Of a stretch of 64,000 nt of DNA, positions 1-8,774 are shown piece after piece; the first letter of the stretch is position 1, and each line of letters opens with the position of its first letter. The stretch comes from Caldanaerobacter subterraneus. Lineage in GTDB: Bacteria > Bacillota > Thermoanaerobacteria > Thermoanaerobacterales > Thermoanaerobacteraceae. Both the position numbers and the translations under genes were made by a program. The notes beneath the pieces were generated by a model that searched no databases, was not told where the DNA came from, and saw only the letters and a list, made by a program, of their open reading frames with translations. The stretch spans positions 83,916-147,915 of the forward strand of contig NZ_SLWU01000001.1 in assembly GCF_004345675.1 (NCBI RefSeq), in the 5' to 3' direction.

Positions 1-1269
1 AGAGAATATCCTTTGGAGTATTCCACAGCTAAGATTATGGCTAAAGAAATAAATAAAGAGCTTGGAATTGAGCTTCCCGAGGAAGAGATAGGGTTTATAG
101 CTATGTACTTAAAGACTTTTTCAGGAGAAAAGCCCGTGGAAGGGGGAAGAGTGGGGGTAATTGTCTTGACTCACGGACATGTGGCAAGCAGTATGGCAGA
201 GGTGGCTAATAGGCTTTTGGGAGTTAATCATGCTATAGGTATAGACATGGCTTTAGATGAAAAACCCGAAAAAGTTCTTGAGAGGACAATTGAGGTTGTA
301 AAAAGAATAGATGAAGGTAAGGGTTGCATTATACTAGTAGATATGGGTTCTCTTGTAACCTTTGGTGAAATTATAACAAAAAGAACTGGAATACCTACGA
401 GAGTTGTAGCAAGAGTGGATACTGTGATGGTGTTAGAGGCAGTGAGAAGAGCTATTATACCTGAGACTACTTTAGATGAAATAGCAGATGCTATAGACAG
501 TGAAAAGTCATATGTAGGGAAGGTAGAAACACTTTTTGACAAAAAGCCTTCCAAAGCTATTGTGACAGTATGTATAACTGGAGAAGGTACAGCCCTTAAA
601 ATAAAAAAGTACATTGAAGATTTGATTCCAGAACTTAAAGAAAATTACAAAGTAATTCCTGTCGGTATGCTAAGACAAGAGGATATAGCAAAAGAGATAG
701 AAAAAATAAGAAAAGAAAATGATGTGGCAGCATTTGTAGGTACAATAAATCCCGGCATAGAAAGTATACCCTTCATATCTGTAGAAGAAGTTTTAAAAGG
801 AGATGGGGTAGAAAAGATAAAGAAGATAATAGGGCTTAAAAAGGAAAATCCGCTAAAAGAGGTAATTGACAAGGAGCTAATTTTCTTAGATGTAGATGCT
901 TTTGTCAAAAGCGACGTGATAGATTTGCTGGCAGAAAAACTCTATGAAAAAGGATATGTGGATGACAGGTTTTTATTAAGCGTATATAAAAGGGAAGCTA
1001 TGGGAGCTACTATTTTAAACGATGGAATAGCCATACCCCATGGTTACCCAGAACATGTCATAAAACCAGCCATAGCTATTGCAAAATTGAAAGAGCCTAT
1101 ATATTGGGAAAAGGACCTCATGGCAGATTTAGTATTTATGATAGCGTTGAAAGAGGAGTCGAAAGAGTATTTTATGTATCTATATCATGTTTTAACAGAT
1201 CAAAATAGCATAAATAAATTGAAGGGAGCGCGAAATCCTGATGAAGTAAGAGAGATTCTTACGAGTTAG
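1..1269 (+). CDS. PTS-regulated multidomain transcriptional activator, 3' part
   Basis: The frame is open from base 1, so the N-terminus lies outside the window. Counting from the TTG at 13, the order is: the end of a PRD; an EIIA-mannose-type domain with the phosphorylatable His54 in THGH; an EIIB-galactitol-like segment with Cys187 in VCITGEGTA; and a C-terminal EIIA-fructose-type domain with His343 in IPHG. This mosaic is typical of LevR/ManR-type activators, whose activity is set by PTS phosphorylation. The missing part would be expected to carry the DNA-binding and AAA+ domains. A sigma-54-type promoter starts 21 bp after the stop and drives the galactitol-type PTS genes, so this is most likely their activator. 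A BglG-type antiterminator with similar PTS domains is less likely given that promoter. Confidence 0.8.
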   Translation, partial: REYPLEYSTAKIMAKEINKELGIELPEEEIGFIAMYLKTFSGEKPVEGGRVGVIVLTHGHVASSMAEVANRLLGVNHAIGIDMALDEKPEKVLERTIEVVKRIDEGKGCIILVDMGSLVTFGEIITKRTGIPTRVVARVDTVMVLEAVRRAIIPETTLDEIADAIDSEKSYVGKVETLFDKKPSKAIVTVCITGEGTALKIKKYIEDLIPELKENYKVIPVGMLRQEDIAKEIEKIRKENDVAAFVGTINPGIESIPFISVEEVLKGDGVEKIKKIIGLKKENPLKEVIDKELIFLDVDAFVKSDVIDLLAEKLYEKGYVDDRFLLSVYKREAMGATILNDGIAIPHGYPEHVIKPAIAIAKLKEPIYWEKDLMADLVFMIALKEESKEYFMYLYHVLTDQNSINKLKGARNPDEVREILTS

Positions 1270-1289
1270 TACAATACATGTCAAAAAGA

Positions 1290-1305
1290 TGGCATAATTC
1301 TTGCT
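1290..1305 (+). promoter_or_regulatory. sigma-54 (-24/-12) promoter
   Basis: TGGCAT-N5-TTGCT has the invariant GG (1291-1292) and GC (1303-1304) separated by exactly 10 bp, matching the RpoN consensus TGGCAC-N5-TTGCW with one change. Transcription would start near 1316, 27 nt before the EIIA start codon. A PTS-domain activator just upstream makes this the expected control for the operon. Confidence 0.75.
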
Positions 1306-1342
1306 ATATAAAATTTGCGAGATAACGAGGAGGTTGTATTTG

Positions 1343-1819
1343 ATGAAGCTTACAGAGTTTTTCCACAAAGAATTGATTGTTACTAATTTACAGGCCAATA
1401 ACAAAGAAGAAGTTTTTGAGGTTCTCTTTAATAAATTATTAGAGAATGGGTACGTAAAAGAAAGTTTTTTAGAAGGGATAATGACCCGCGAAAAGAATTT
1501 TCCCACAGGGCTTCTTTTAAATGGCAATAATGTTGCTATTCCCCATACAGATCCAGAACATGTTTTAAAACCTGCAATTGCAGTAGCTACTCTCTCAAAG
1601 CCAGTGGTATTTAAAAATATGGCTAATCCTCAAGAAGATGTAAATGTAAATATAGTATTTATGATAGCTCTAAATGCAGCTCACAGTCAAGTAGAGCTAT
1701 TGCAGCGACTTGTTGAAATGATTCAAAACGAAAATTTACTTGAAGAAATTTTAAAAGCGAAAGGTGGTGATGAAGTTGTAAAAATAATAGAAAGTTATCA
1801 GACATTAGAAAAGGAGTGA
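1343..1819 (+). CDS. gatA: PTS EIIA component, galactitol/fructose type
   Basis: A 158-residue phosphocarrier of the EIIA-fructose/mannitol/galactitol superfamily. It would pass phosphate from HPr to the EIIB made by the next gene. The phosphorylated histidine is His68 in VAIPHTDPEH. The start is the ATG at 1343, behind GAGGAGGT; the frame also runs upstream, but without a ribosome site and across the sigma-54 promoter. First gene of a three-gene EIIA-EIIB-EIIC operon with 4-10 bp gaps. The family is clear; galactitol as substrate is not, because the GatABC family also carries other polyols and pentitols. Confidence 0.88.
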   Translation: MKLTEFFHKELIVTNLQANNKEEVFEVLFNKLLENGYVKESFLEGIMTREKNFPTGLLLNGNNVAIPHTDPEHVLKPAIAVATLSKPVVFKNMANPQEDVNVNIVFMIALNAAHSQVELLQRLVEMIQNENLLEEILKAKGGDEVVKIIESYQTLEKE

Positions 1820-1823
1820 GAAA

Positions 1824-2117
1824 ATGGTTAGTATGAGGAAAAAGACAATATTAGTGGCATGCGGAACGGGAATTGCAACTTCTACGGTGGTAACAGAAAA
1901 AATATTGGAAGCTGCAAAAAAGGAGAACTTGGATGTAAATATCATACAGTGTAAAGTATCTGAGATAAAAAGCTACGCAGAGGATGCAGATTTTATAGTC
2001 ACTACGACAATACTAAAAGATAGTTTTGGGAAAAAAAGTATAAATGCACTTCCTCTTATAACAGGTATAGGAGAAGAACAAGTATTGAAAGAAATTATTG
2101 AAGAAATAAAGAAGTGA
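1824..2117 (+). CDS. gatB: PTS EIIB component, galactitol type
   Basis: A 97-residue cytoplasmic EIIB. The N-terminal P-loop-like motif ACGTGIATST contains the phosphocysteine Cys13, which receives phosphate from EIIA and gives it to the incoming sugar. Its length equals that of GatB proteins. It starts 4 bp after the EIIA stop behind AAGGAGTGAG, so the two are translated together. An internal ATG three codons in is an alternative start. Confidence 0.88.
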   Translation: MVSMRKKTILVACGTGIATSTVVTEKILEAAKKENLDVNIIQCKVSEIKSYAEDADFIVTTTILKDSFGKKSINALPLITGIGEEQVLKEIIEEIKK

Positions 2118-2127
2118 GGTGTAATCT

Positions 2128-3375
2128 ATGAGTATTATCAAATATATTTTGGATTTGGGAGCAACAGTAATGCTTCCAATAATAATTTTCTTACTGGCCC
2201 TTATATTAGGAGAAAAACCAGGTAGAGCTTTCAGATCAGCACTTACTATAGGAATAGGTTTTGTGGGGATAAATCTAGTAATTGGATTACTCGTTAATAA
2301 CCTCGGTCCTGCGGCTCAAGCAATGGTAGAACATATGGGAGTTCATCTTAACGTAATAGACGTCGGTTGGCCTGCTTCTGCAGCAATTGCTTTTGCCTCA
2401 AAAGTAGGAGCTTTTGTTATTCCTATAGGTCTTTTAGTAAATATAATAATGCTTGCTACCAGACTTACAAAAACTGTAAACGTAGACTTATGGAATTATT
2501 GGCATTTCGCATTCACTGGAGCTTTAGTGACAGCTGCTACAGGAAGCCTAACATGGGGATTGGTTGCAGCAGCAATAAATGCCGCGATTGTTTTATTGCT
2601 AGCCGACTGGACAGCAAAAATGGTACAGGATTTCTATGGCTTACCAGGTATATCACTTCCACACGGATTTTCTGCGGCTTATGTTCCAATAGCCATTCCT
2701 CTTAATAAACTCATAGACAAAATCCCAGTTATAAACAAAATTGAAGCGGACACAGATACAATAAACAAAAGATTCGGCATTTTTGGTGAACCTATTGTGA
2801 TAGGATTAATTTTGGGTGTTGTTCTAGGTATATTGGCAAAATACGATGTGAAAGGAATTTTAAACTTGGGTATTTCAATGGCTGCTGTAATGCTTTTACT
2901 GCCCAGGATGGTACGAATTTTAATGGAAGGATTAATCCCTATCTCTGAAGCAGCAAAAGCTTTTATGCAAAAGAGATTTCAAGGCAGAGAATTTTACATT
3001 GGACTTGATTCTGCAATAGCTGTTGGACACCCTGCTGCAATAGCCACAGCATTGGTATTAGTTCCCATAACTATACTTCTTGCAATAATATTGCCTGGTA
3101 ACCATGTGTTGCCTTTTGGTGATTTGGCTACAATTCCTTTTATGGTAGTTATGGTTGTACCGGTAACTAAGGGTAATGTCTTTAGGTCTATATTGATTGG
3201 TACAATAGTTATAGGAGTGGGATTGTGGATTGCAACAAATGTGGCTCCTTTGTTTACTCAGGTTGCTGCAGAAGCTGCCTTCAAGTTCCCAACTGGAGCT
3301 ACAGAAATATCCAGCATATGCGATGGTGCTAATCCTTTGACATGGGTGATTTTGCAGATAATGAGGCTATTTTAA
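2128..3375 (+). CDS. gatC: PTS EIIC component (permease), galactitol type
   Basis: A 415-residue polytopic membrane protein with roughly ten hydrophobic segments, of the length and character of GatC/SgcC-type EIIC permeases. It forms the channel through which the polyol or sugar is taken up and phosphorylated by EIIB. It begins 10 bp after EIIB and ends at a strong terminator. No dehydrogenase follows, as would be usual for galactitol or mannitol, so the true substrate and its next enzyme are unknown. The adjacent pentulose-phosphate epimerase locus hints at a pentitol or similar compound; that is an inference. Confidence 0.88.
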   Translation: MSIIKYILDLGATVMLPIIIFLLALILGEKPGRAFRSALTIGIGFVGINLVIGLLVNNLGPAAQAMVEHMGVHLNVIDVGWPASAAIAFASKVGAFVIPIGLLVNIIMLATRLTKTVNVDLWNYWHFAFTGALVTAATGSLTWGLVAAAINAAIVLLLADWTAKMVQDFYGLPGISLPHGFSAAYVPIAIPLNKLIDKIPVINKIEADTDTINKRFGIFGEPIVIGLILGVVLGILAKYDVKGILNLGISMAAVMLLLPRMVRILMEGLIPISEAAKAFMQKRFQGREFYIGLDSAIAVGHPAAIATALVLVPITILLAIILPGNHVLPFGDLATIPFMVVMVVPVTKGNVFRSILIGTIVIGVGLWIATNVAPLFTQVAAEAAFKFPTGATEISSICDGANPLTWVILQIMRLF

Positions 3376-3376
3376 A

Positions 3377-3406
3377 AAATGGGAGGGCTTCCTCCCATTT
3401 AATTTT
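3377..3406. terminator. bidirectional rho-independent terminator
   Basis: A perfect 10-bp stem (AAATGGGAGG / CCTCCCATTT) with a GCTT loop, flanked by A and T runs. It lies between the convergent EIIC and SorC-type genes and includes the last bases of the latter. Confidence 0.9.
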
Positions 3407-4358
3407 CAATTAAATAGTGAGCTACTTCTATATCTGTGACAAGTATATCTATCCATTTTCCTACTAAAGCAGCTTTTACAATTTCTTTTTTATGAAGGCC
3501 ACCTGCTACACCCATCATGATTCTGGCACTTTTACGTATTTTAGATAAATTGCCTGCAATTAATCGTTCGTGGATGGGGTGAGATACTATTCTGCCACTT
3601 GCATCAATAAAGTGCAGGGCAATGTCTCCTATTGCTCCTACTTTCTCTAGATCTTTTATTTCATCGACAGTGATGTAGTTGTATTCCAGAATTGTAGAAT
3701 TCCATAGGCTTCCTAAGCCTACCAAAGCTATATCTATATTTTCACTTTTCTCAATTACTTGACTTACAAGTGGATTTTTTAAAAAGACTTCTTTTTCATG
3801 TTTATTGCTTGCAAAAGCAGGAGCGTGTAGTAACAGACATTTTCCGCTTATTGCAGAAGATATCTGCATGGCAATGTGGTTACTAAGGAGAGATGGAGTA
3901 TGTCCCATTCCACCTATTAAAGGTACTACTGTAGTATCAGGGTAGTAAATAGGTATTAAGTGGTTTGCAAGTGCTGAAAGAGTTTTACCCCAGGACACGC
4001 CTATTACGTCATTAGGTTCTAGTATGGAAATAAAGTAGTTAGCAGCTGCTTTTCCAAGTTCTACAATATCAGCATCCGACATAACAGCTTTTTTAATCAC
4101 TTTTACGCCTTTTAATCTGTATTTTTTCTGGATTTCTTCTTCAAGTTCTTTTACCCCAGATGTAGATGTTAGGACCTCTACTCTAACAAGGCCTAATTCT
4201 TCCGCCTTTTTTAAAAGTTTTGAAACCCATGGCCGAGAAATTTGTAGCTTATCAGCTATTTGCTGCTGTGTTAGACCATAAGTATAATACAATTCCGCTA
4301 CCAAACTTATTTTTTGAAAAAGATGTAAATCTTTGTCTATTTTCATTGTTTTCATCAC
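3399..4358 (-). CDS. SorC/DeoR-type sugar-responsive transcriptional regulator
   Basis: A 319-residue SorC-family regulator. The N-terminal helix-turn-helix (about residues 29-58, LTQQQIADKLQISRPWVSKL) binds DNA. Residues from about 60 on form the NagB-like phosphosugar-binding domain that SorC, DeoR and CggR proteins use to sense a sugar phosphate. The start is uncertain: GTG at 4358, ATG at 4355 and ATG at 4346 are all possible, and none has a good ribosome site. It is transcribed divergently from the epimerase/cupin/dehydrogenase operon, so that operon and itself are the likely targets. The effector is probably a pentulose- or ketose-phosphate made by that operon, which is an inference. 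Confidence 0.85.
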   Translation of the reverse strand: MMKTMKIDKDLHLFQKISLVAELYYTYGLTQQQIADKLQISRPWVSKLLKKAEELGLVRVEVLTSTSGVKELEEEIQKKYRLKGVKVIKKAVMSDADIVELGKAAANYFISILEPNDVIGVSWGKTLSALANHLIPIYYPDTTVVPLIGGMGHTPSLLSNHIAMQISSAISGKCLLLHAPAFASNKHEKEVFLKNPLVSQVIEKSENIDIALVGLGSLWNSTILEYNYITVDEIKDLEKVGAIGDIALHFIDASGRIVSHPIHERLIAGNLSKIRKSARIMMGVAGGLHKKEIVKAALVGKWIDILVTDIEVAHYLIEN

Positions 4359-4436
4359 CGTCTAATTTTGTTTAATTTGCTCTCCTTAATCTTATCACAG
4401 TCAAGTAATTATTACAAGATTTTGTCTATCTTTTGC

Positions 4437-4465
4437 TTGACTTTTTAAAAAAGATAAGTTAAACT
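4437..4465 (+). promoter_or_regulatory. sigma-A-type promoter for epimerase/dehydrogenase operon
   Basis: TTGACT (4437-4442), a 17-bp spacer and TAAACT (4460-4465). It sits in the divergent region between the SorC-type regulator and the epimerase, where an operator is also expected. Confidence 0.6.
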
Positions 4466-4529
4466 AAATAATAAGGAGCACGATTGATATCAATAGGAAC
4501 ATTTGTTACTAAATTTATGGAGGGCAAAA

Positions 4530-5174
4530 ATGAAGATTTCAGCTTCTATATTGGCCGCTGATACAGCTTTTTTAGGTAAGGAAGTTTTAGAACTGGAAAA
4601 ATTAGGTATAGATTTTATTCATGTGGATGTTATAGACGGTCACTATGTAAATAATTTCGGATTTAGCCCTAAAACTGTTAAAGATTTAAGACGAATAACT
4701 GACTTACCAATAGAAGTTCATTTGGAAATATTAAATCCAGAAAACTATGTCGAAATATTTTCAGAAGCTGGGGCAGATATTATAATAGTCCAATTTGATA
4801 CTTGTAGCCATCCTTTGCGAATTTTAAGAAAAATCAAGGCTTTAGGTAAAAAAGCTGGTGTTGCTTTAAGCCCATGTGTTTCTTTTGAAAGCTTAAGATG
4901 GTGTTTAAATGATGTGGATTATTTGTTGTTCATGAGTGTGGAACCCGGGTTTGGGGGACAAAATTTTGAAACTTTTACCATAGACAAGATAAAATTAGCG
5001 AAAGTTCAACTGAAAGAGATGGGGTTTTCTATTCCCATAGGGGTGGATGGAGGAGTAAATTTAGGCAATATAAACTTACTGAGAGAAGTGGGGGTAGATA
5101 TTGTAGTGGTAGGAAGTGCACTATTTTTAAATGAAAACAAAGAAAGATTTATTTTCCAAGTAAAAGGAGGTTAA
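4530..5174 (+). CDS. rpe: ribulose-phosphate 3-epimerase family protein
   Basis: A 214-residue TIM-barrel epimerase that interconverts D-ribulose 5-phosphate and D-xylulose 5-phosphate or a related ketose phosphate. Visible motifs are the metal-binding and catalytic HVDVIDGHYV (His31, Asp33, Asp36), the HLE of strand 3, the phosphate loop VEPGFGGQ and the second catalytic aspartate in VDGGVN. The start is the ATG at 4530 behind GGAGGG. The canonical DVMDGHFVPN is here DVIDGHYVNN, and the gene lies in a regulated sugar locus rather than a housekeeping one. It may therefore act on another sugar phosphate, such as allulose 6-phosphate. Confidence 0.85.
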   Translation: MKISASILAADTAFLGKEVLELEKLGIDFIHVDVIDGHYVNNFGFSPKTVKDLRRITDLPIEVHLEILNPENYVEIFSEAGADIIIVQFDTCSHPLRILRKIKALGKKAGVALSPCVSFESLRWCLNDVDYLLFMSVEPGFGGQNFETFTIDKIKLAKVQLKEMGFSIPIGVDGGVNLGNINLLREVGVDIVVVGSALFLNENKERFIFQVKGG

Positions 5175-5177
5175 GAA

Positions 5178-5537
5178 ATGATTGTATCTCACAAAGACAA
5201 AAAAACACCTTCCAAATTGGAAGGGGAATTAAAAAACGTAGTAAAAAGAATTTTAATTACTCCCCAGGATGGATGGGAAGGCTGGGTTATGAGACATTTT
5301 GAAATAGGTCCGGAAGGTTATACACTAAAACACAGTCATCCTTGGCCTCACATAAATTACATTATAAAAGGCCAGGGAATGCTTTATGTAGATGGGAAAG
5401 AGTATGAAATAACAGGAGGGTCTTTTGCTTATATACCCTCTAATGCCCTTCATCAGTTTGTAAACATGGGAGAAGAGGTACTTGAGCTTATATGTATAGT
5501 GCCAGAAGAAGGAGAAAGTGAAATTAAAAGGAGGTAG
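5178..5537 (+). CDS. small cupin-domain protein
   Basis: A 119-residue single-domain cupin. The first cupin motif supplies His52, His54 and His58, the second supplies His92 (NALHQFVN), and together they form a probable metal site. Small cupins of this kind include sugar isomerases, epimerases and sensory domains. It begins 3 bp after the epimerase stop behind AAGGAGG and is followed 2 bp later by E1alpha, so it is firmly part of the operon. A role as a ketose or pentose isomerase fits the context but is not proven by the sequence. Confidence 0.8.
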   Translation: MIVSHKDKKTPSKLEGELKNVVKRILITPQDGWEGWVMRHFEIGPEGYTLKHSHPWPHINYIIKGQGMLYVDGKEYEITGGSFAYIPSNALHQFVNMGEEVLELICIVPEEGESEIKRR

Positions 5538-5539
5538 AA

Positions 5540-6517
5540 TTGACTATGGAACTTTCAAAAGAAAAATTGCTGTGGATGTACAAAAAAATGGTTCAAATAA
5601 GACAGTTTGAGCTAAAGACAGATGAGCTTTATAAGAAAAATATGATATGGGGGACATACCACCTGTACGTGGGAGAGGAAGCTGCTGCAGTTGGAGCTTG
5701 TGCCGCATTAGAGCCCACGGACTATATAACGAGTACTCACAGGGGACATGGGCATACAATAGCAAAAGGTGCGGATTTGAAGAGGATGATGGCAGAGCTT
5801 CTTGGCAAAGAGACGGGGCATTGCAAAGGAAGAGGAGGTTCAATGCACATAGCAGATATTTCTACAGGCCATTTGGGTGCGAATGGAATCGTAGCTGGAG
5901 GAATTCCCATAGCTACAGGCGCGGCTTTAGCTTCTAAATTAAGAGGAGATAAAAGAGTTACGTTATGCTTTTTTGGTGATGGTGCAGCAAATACAGGAGC
6001 ATTTAATGAATCTCTAAATATGGCAGCAATATGGCAATTACCAGTTGTATATTTCTGCGAGAATAATCAGTATGCTATGTCTGCACCAGTAAATAAATTT
6101 ACTGCTGTAAAAAATATTGCTGACAGAGCAGCATCTTACAATATGCCTGGTGTAATAGTAGATGGGAATGATGTGTTAGAGGTATACAAAGCGGTAAAAG
6201 AAGCAGTGGACAGAGCAAGGAAAGGTGAAGGGCCTACACTTATAGAAGCAAAGACTTATAGATGGTTTGGACATTCTAAGAGTGATCCTAGAGTATATAG
6301 GACTAGAGAAGAAGAAGAGGAATGGAAGAAAAAAGATCCTATAAAGAGATTTGCAGAAAAACTGCTTTCAGAAGGAGTGGCAACAGAAGAGGAATTAAAG
6401 AAAATAGACGAAGAGGTTGCAAAAGAGATAGAAGAGGCCTATCAATTTGCAGTAGAAAGTCCTGAACCCATGGTAGAAGACCTGGCAAAATACGTTTATG
6501 CAGAGGAGGGAGAGTAA
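5540..6517 (+). CDS. acoA/pdhA: 2-oxoacid/acetoin dehydrogenase E1 component, alpha subunit
   Basis: A 325-residue thiamine-diphosphate enzyme subunit. The cofactor motif runs from GDG at 146-148 through 26 residues to NN at 175-176. The HRGHGH loop (about 67-72) and the GRGGSMH loop (98-103) are those of the acetoin/pyruvate dehydrogenase E1alpha family. With E1beta it decarboxylates a 2-oxoacid or cleaves acetoin and transfers the acyl group to E2. TTG at 5540 lies 5 nt from AAAGGAGG and ATG at 5546 lies 11 nt away, so either may be used. Pyruvate and acetoin enzymes cannot be separated by eye, and the sugar-type neighbours leave the substrate open. Confidence 0.88.
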   Translation: MTMELSKEKLLWMYKKMVQIRQFELKTDELYKKNMIWGTYHLYVGEEAAAVGACAALEPTDYITSTHRGHGHTIAKGADLKRMMAELLGKETGHCKGRGGSMHIADISTGHLGANGIVAGGIPIATGAALASKLRGDKRVTLCFFGDGAANTGAFNESLNMAAIWQLPVVYFCENNQYAMSAPVNKFTAVKNIADRAASYNMPGVIVDGNDVLEVYKAVKEAVDRARKGEGPTLIEAKTYRWFGHSKSDPRVYRTREEEEEWKKKDPIKRFAEKLLSEGVATEEELKKIDEEVAKEIEEAYQFAVESPEPMVEDLAKYVYAEEGE

Positions 6518-6519
6518 AG

Positions 6520-7500
6520 ATGGCAGAAAAGCTCTATATAGAAGCGCTGGCAGAAGCAATAAAAGAAGAGTTTGAAAGAGACCCTAACGTTTTTATGATG
6601 GGCGAAGATATAGGAATATATGGAGGAGCTTTTGGAGTAACAAAGGGTATGTATCCTAAGTACAAAGACAAACTAATAGAGACACCAATTTCAGAAGCTA
6701 GCATAGTAGGTGCAGGAGTAGGTGCAGCTCTTGTAGGTATGCGACCTATTGTAGAAATAATGTTTTCTGACTTTATGATGGATGCGATGGAGTGGATAGT
6801 AAACCAGGCTGCAAAACTAAGGTATATGACAGGAGGACAACTTAAAGTACCTCTTGTAATAAGGTCTCCTATGGGTAGTGGGACAGGTGCAGCAGCACAG
6901 CATTCTCAAAGTTTGCCTGCCATGTTTGCCCACATACCGGGTCTTAAAGTAGTGATGCCTGCAACTCCTTATGATGTAAAGGGGCTTTTTAAAGCGGCTG
7001 TAAGGGATGACAACCCAGTAATATTTTTTGAGCATAAACTCCTCTATTGGACAAAAGGGGAAGTGCCTGAAGGAGACTATATAGTTCCAATAGGAAAAGC
7101 CGATGTGAAAAGAGAGGGGAAAGATATAACCATAATAGCTGGGTCTATAACAGTAATAAGGTCACTAGAGGCTGCAGAAAAATTAAAAGGTGAAGGAATA
7201 GATGTAGAAGTAATAGATGTAAGGAGCTTGTCACCACTTGATACAGAAACTATAGTAAACTCAGTAATAAAGACAGGTAAAGTGCTGATAGTAGAGGATG
7301 ACAACAAAAGCTATGGTTGGGGTGCGGAAGTTTTGTCGAGAATTGTAGAAAGTGATGCTTTTGACTATCTCGACTACCCAATACAGAGATTGGGTGGGAA
7401 GGATGTGCCAATTCCTTACAATCCCAAGTTAGAGAGAGCGGCTGTACCTCAAGTAGAAGACATAATAGAGGCAGTAAAAGCTATATTTGGCAAGGAGTGA
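6520..7500 (+). CDS. acoB/pdhB: 2-oxoacid/acetoin dehydrogenase E1 component, beta subunit
   Basis: A 326-residue transketolase-like beta subunit that completes the E1 heterotetramer. It carries the family motifs GEDIGIYGG near residue 27, the [16 protein letters not shown] segment, and the C-terminal domain with [14 protein letters not shown]. It begins 2 bp after E1alpha, typical of subunits made in equal amounts. The C-terminal domain (about 200-326) is full length and nothing is missing. Confidence 0.9.
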   Translation: MAEKLYIEALAEAIKEEFERDPNVFMMGEDIGIYGGAFGVTKGMYPKYKDKLIETPISEASIVGAGVGAALVGMRPIVEIMFSDFMMDAMEWIVNQAAKLRYMTGGQLKVPLVIRSPMGSGTGAAAQHSQSLPAMFAHIPGLKVVMPATPYDVKGLFKAAVRDDNPVIFFEHKLLYWTKGEVPEGDYIVPIGKADVKREGKDITIIAGSITVIRSLEAAEKLKGEGIDVEVIDVRSLSPLDTETIVNSVIKTGKVLIVEDDNKSYGWGAEVLSRIVESDAFDYLDYPIQRLGGKDVPIPYNPKLERAAVPQVEDIIEAVKAIFGKE

Positions 7501-7507
7501 TTGAAGG

Positions 7508-8752
7508 ATGGCAAATGTAAAACTTATGCCTAAGTTAGGTATGACTATGACAGCTGGCAAAGTAGTTAGATGGTTGAAAAAAGAAGGTGAAAAAGTAGAA
7601 GCAGGAGAGCCTCTTTTGGAAATAGAAACTGACAAAGTTACAATGGAAGAAGAAGCAGGTTACACAGGGACTCTTTTAAAAATTCTTGTAAGAGAGGGAG
7701 AAGAAGTTCCTATAAATCAGCCTATAGCTATAATAGGAGGAGAAGGAGAAGACATAGAAGAGATACTAAAAACGTTAAAAGTCTCTGAGGGAGTTGAAGA
7801 AGAGAAAAAAGAAGAGAAGATAAAAGTAAAAATAGAGGAGAAGCCAGAAGAGGTGAAAAGAGAAGAAATATCTAAACCAAGAGCTACACCGGCAGCAAGG
7901 AAAATAGCAAGGGAACATGGGATAGACCTGTCAGAAGTAATAGGCTCTGGAGCTCACGGCAGAATTCATAGGAAAGATGTAGAAGAATATATTAGAAAGC
8001 GTACTGAAATAGTGCCTTCACAAGTAACAGTAGAACAAAAAGTAGAGAAAAAAGAAGAAATACCCTCTTATAGAGTTATTCCTTTCACAGGAATGAGAAA
8101 AATAATAGCAGAAAAAATGCAAAAAAGTATAAATACAGCTCCTCATTTTTATGTTACTATGGAAGTAAAGATGAGAGAAATTTTAAAATTGAGAGAGACA
8201 TTAAATAGTAAATTGAAAGAGGATGAAGCAAAAATTAGCCTTAATACCCTGCTTATGAAAGCTGCTGGAATAGCAATAAAAGATTATCCGATATTTAATT
8301 CTTATGTAGAGGAAGGCCAGATAATTTTAAGGAATGAAATAAATATAGGATTGGCGGTAGCTTTGGATGAAGGACTAATTGTACCTGTTATAAGGGAAGT
8401 AGACAAAAAAGGATTGAAAGAAATAGCAGGGGAAGAAAAAGAACTTATTCAGAAAGCAAGAGAAGGAAAATTAACACCTGATGAGTATACTGGAGGAAGT
8501 TTCACAATCTCTAATTTAGGTATGTTTGATGTAGTAAGATTTACAGCCATAATTAATCCTCCAGAAGTAGCGATTTTAGCTGTAGGTAAAGTAAGGGAAA
8601 TTCCCGTTGTAGAAGAAGGACAAATCGAAATAGAGCCGATAATGGAAATGACTTTATCTTCAGATCATAGAGTAATAGACGGTGCTCTCGCGGCTAAATT
8701 TTTGAGAAGGATAAAAGAAATTTTAGAAGATCCCTTACAGTTTATGTTGTAA
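7508..8752 (+). CDS. acoC/pdhC: dihydrolipoamide acyltransferase (E2)
   Basis: A 414-residue E2 core protein. It has one N-terminal lipoyl domain with the lipoylated Lys43 in ETDKVT, a charged Glu/Lys linker (about 85-120), an E3-binding domain (about 126-162, ATPAARKIAREHG), a second linker and a C-terminal acyltransferase domain with catalytic His387 and Asp391 in SSDHRVIDG. It transfers the acyl group from lipoate to CoA. It contains a normal E3-binding domain, yet no dihydrolipoamide dehydrogenase gene follows, so E3 must come from elsewhere in the genome. Confidence 0.92.
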   Translation: MANVKLMPKLGMTMTAGKVVRWLKKEGEKVEAGEPLLEIETDKVTMEEEAGYTGTLLKILVREGEEVPINQPIAIIGGEGEDIEEILKTLKVSEGVEEEKKEEKIKVKIEEKPEEVKREEISKPRATPAARKIAREHGIDLSEVIGSGAHGRIHRKDVEEYIRKRTEIVPSQVTVEQKVEKKEEIPSYRVIPFTGMRKIIAEKMQKSINTAPHFYVTMEVKMREILKLRETLNSKLKEDEAKISLNTLLMKAAGIAIKDYPIFNSYVEEGQIILRNEINIGLAVALDEGLIVPVIREVDKKGLKEIAGEEKELIQKAREGKLTPDEYTGGSFTISNLGMFDVVRFTAIINPPEVAILAVGKVREIPVVEEGQIEIEPIMEMTLSSDHRVIDGALAAKFLRRIKEILEDPLQFML

Positions 8753-8774
8753 AAAAAGCGAGGATGTGAGTTTT

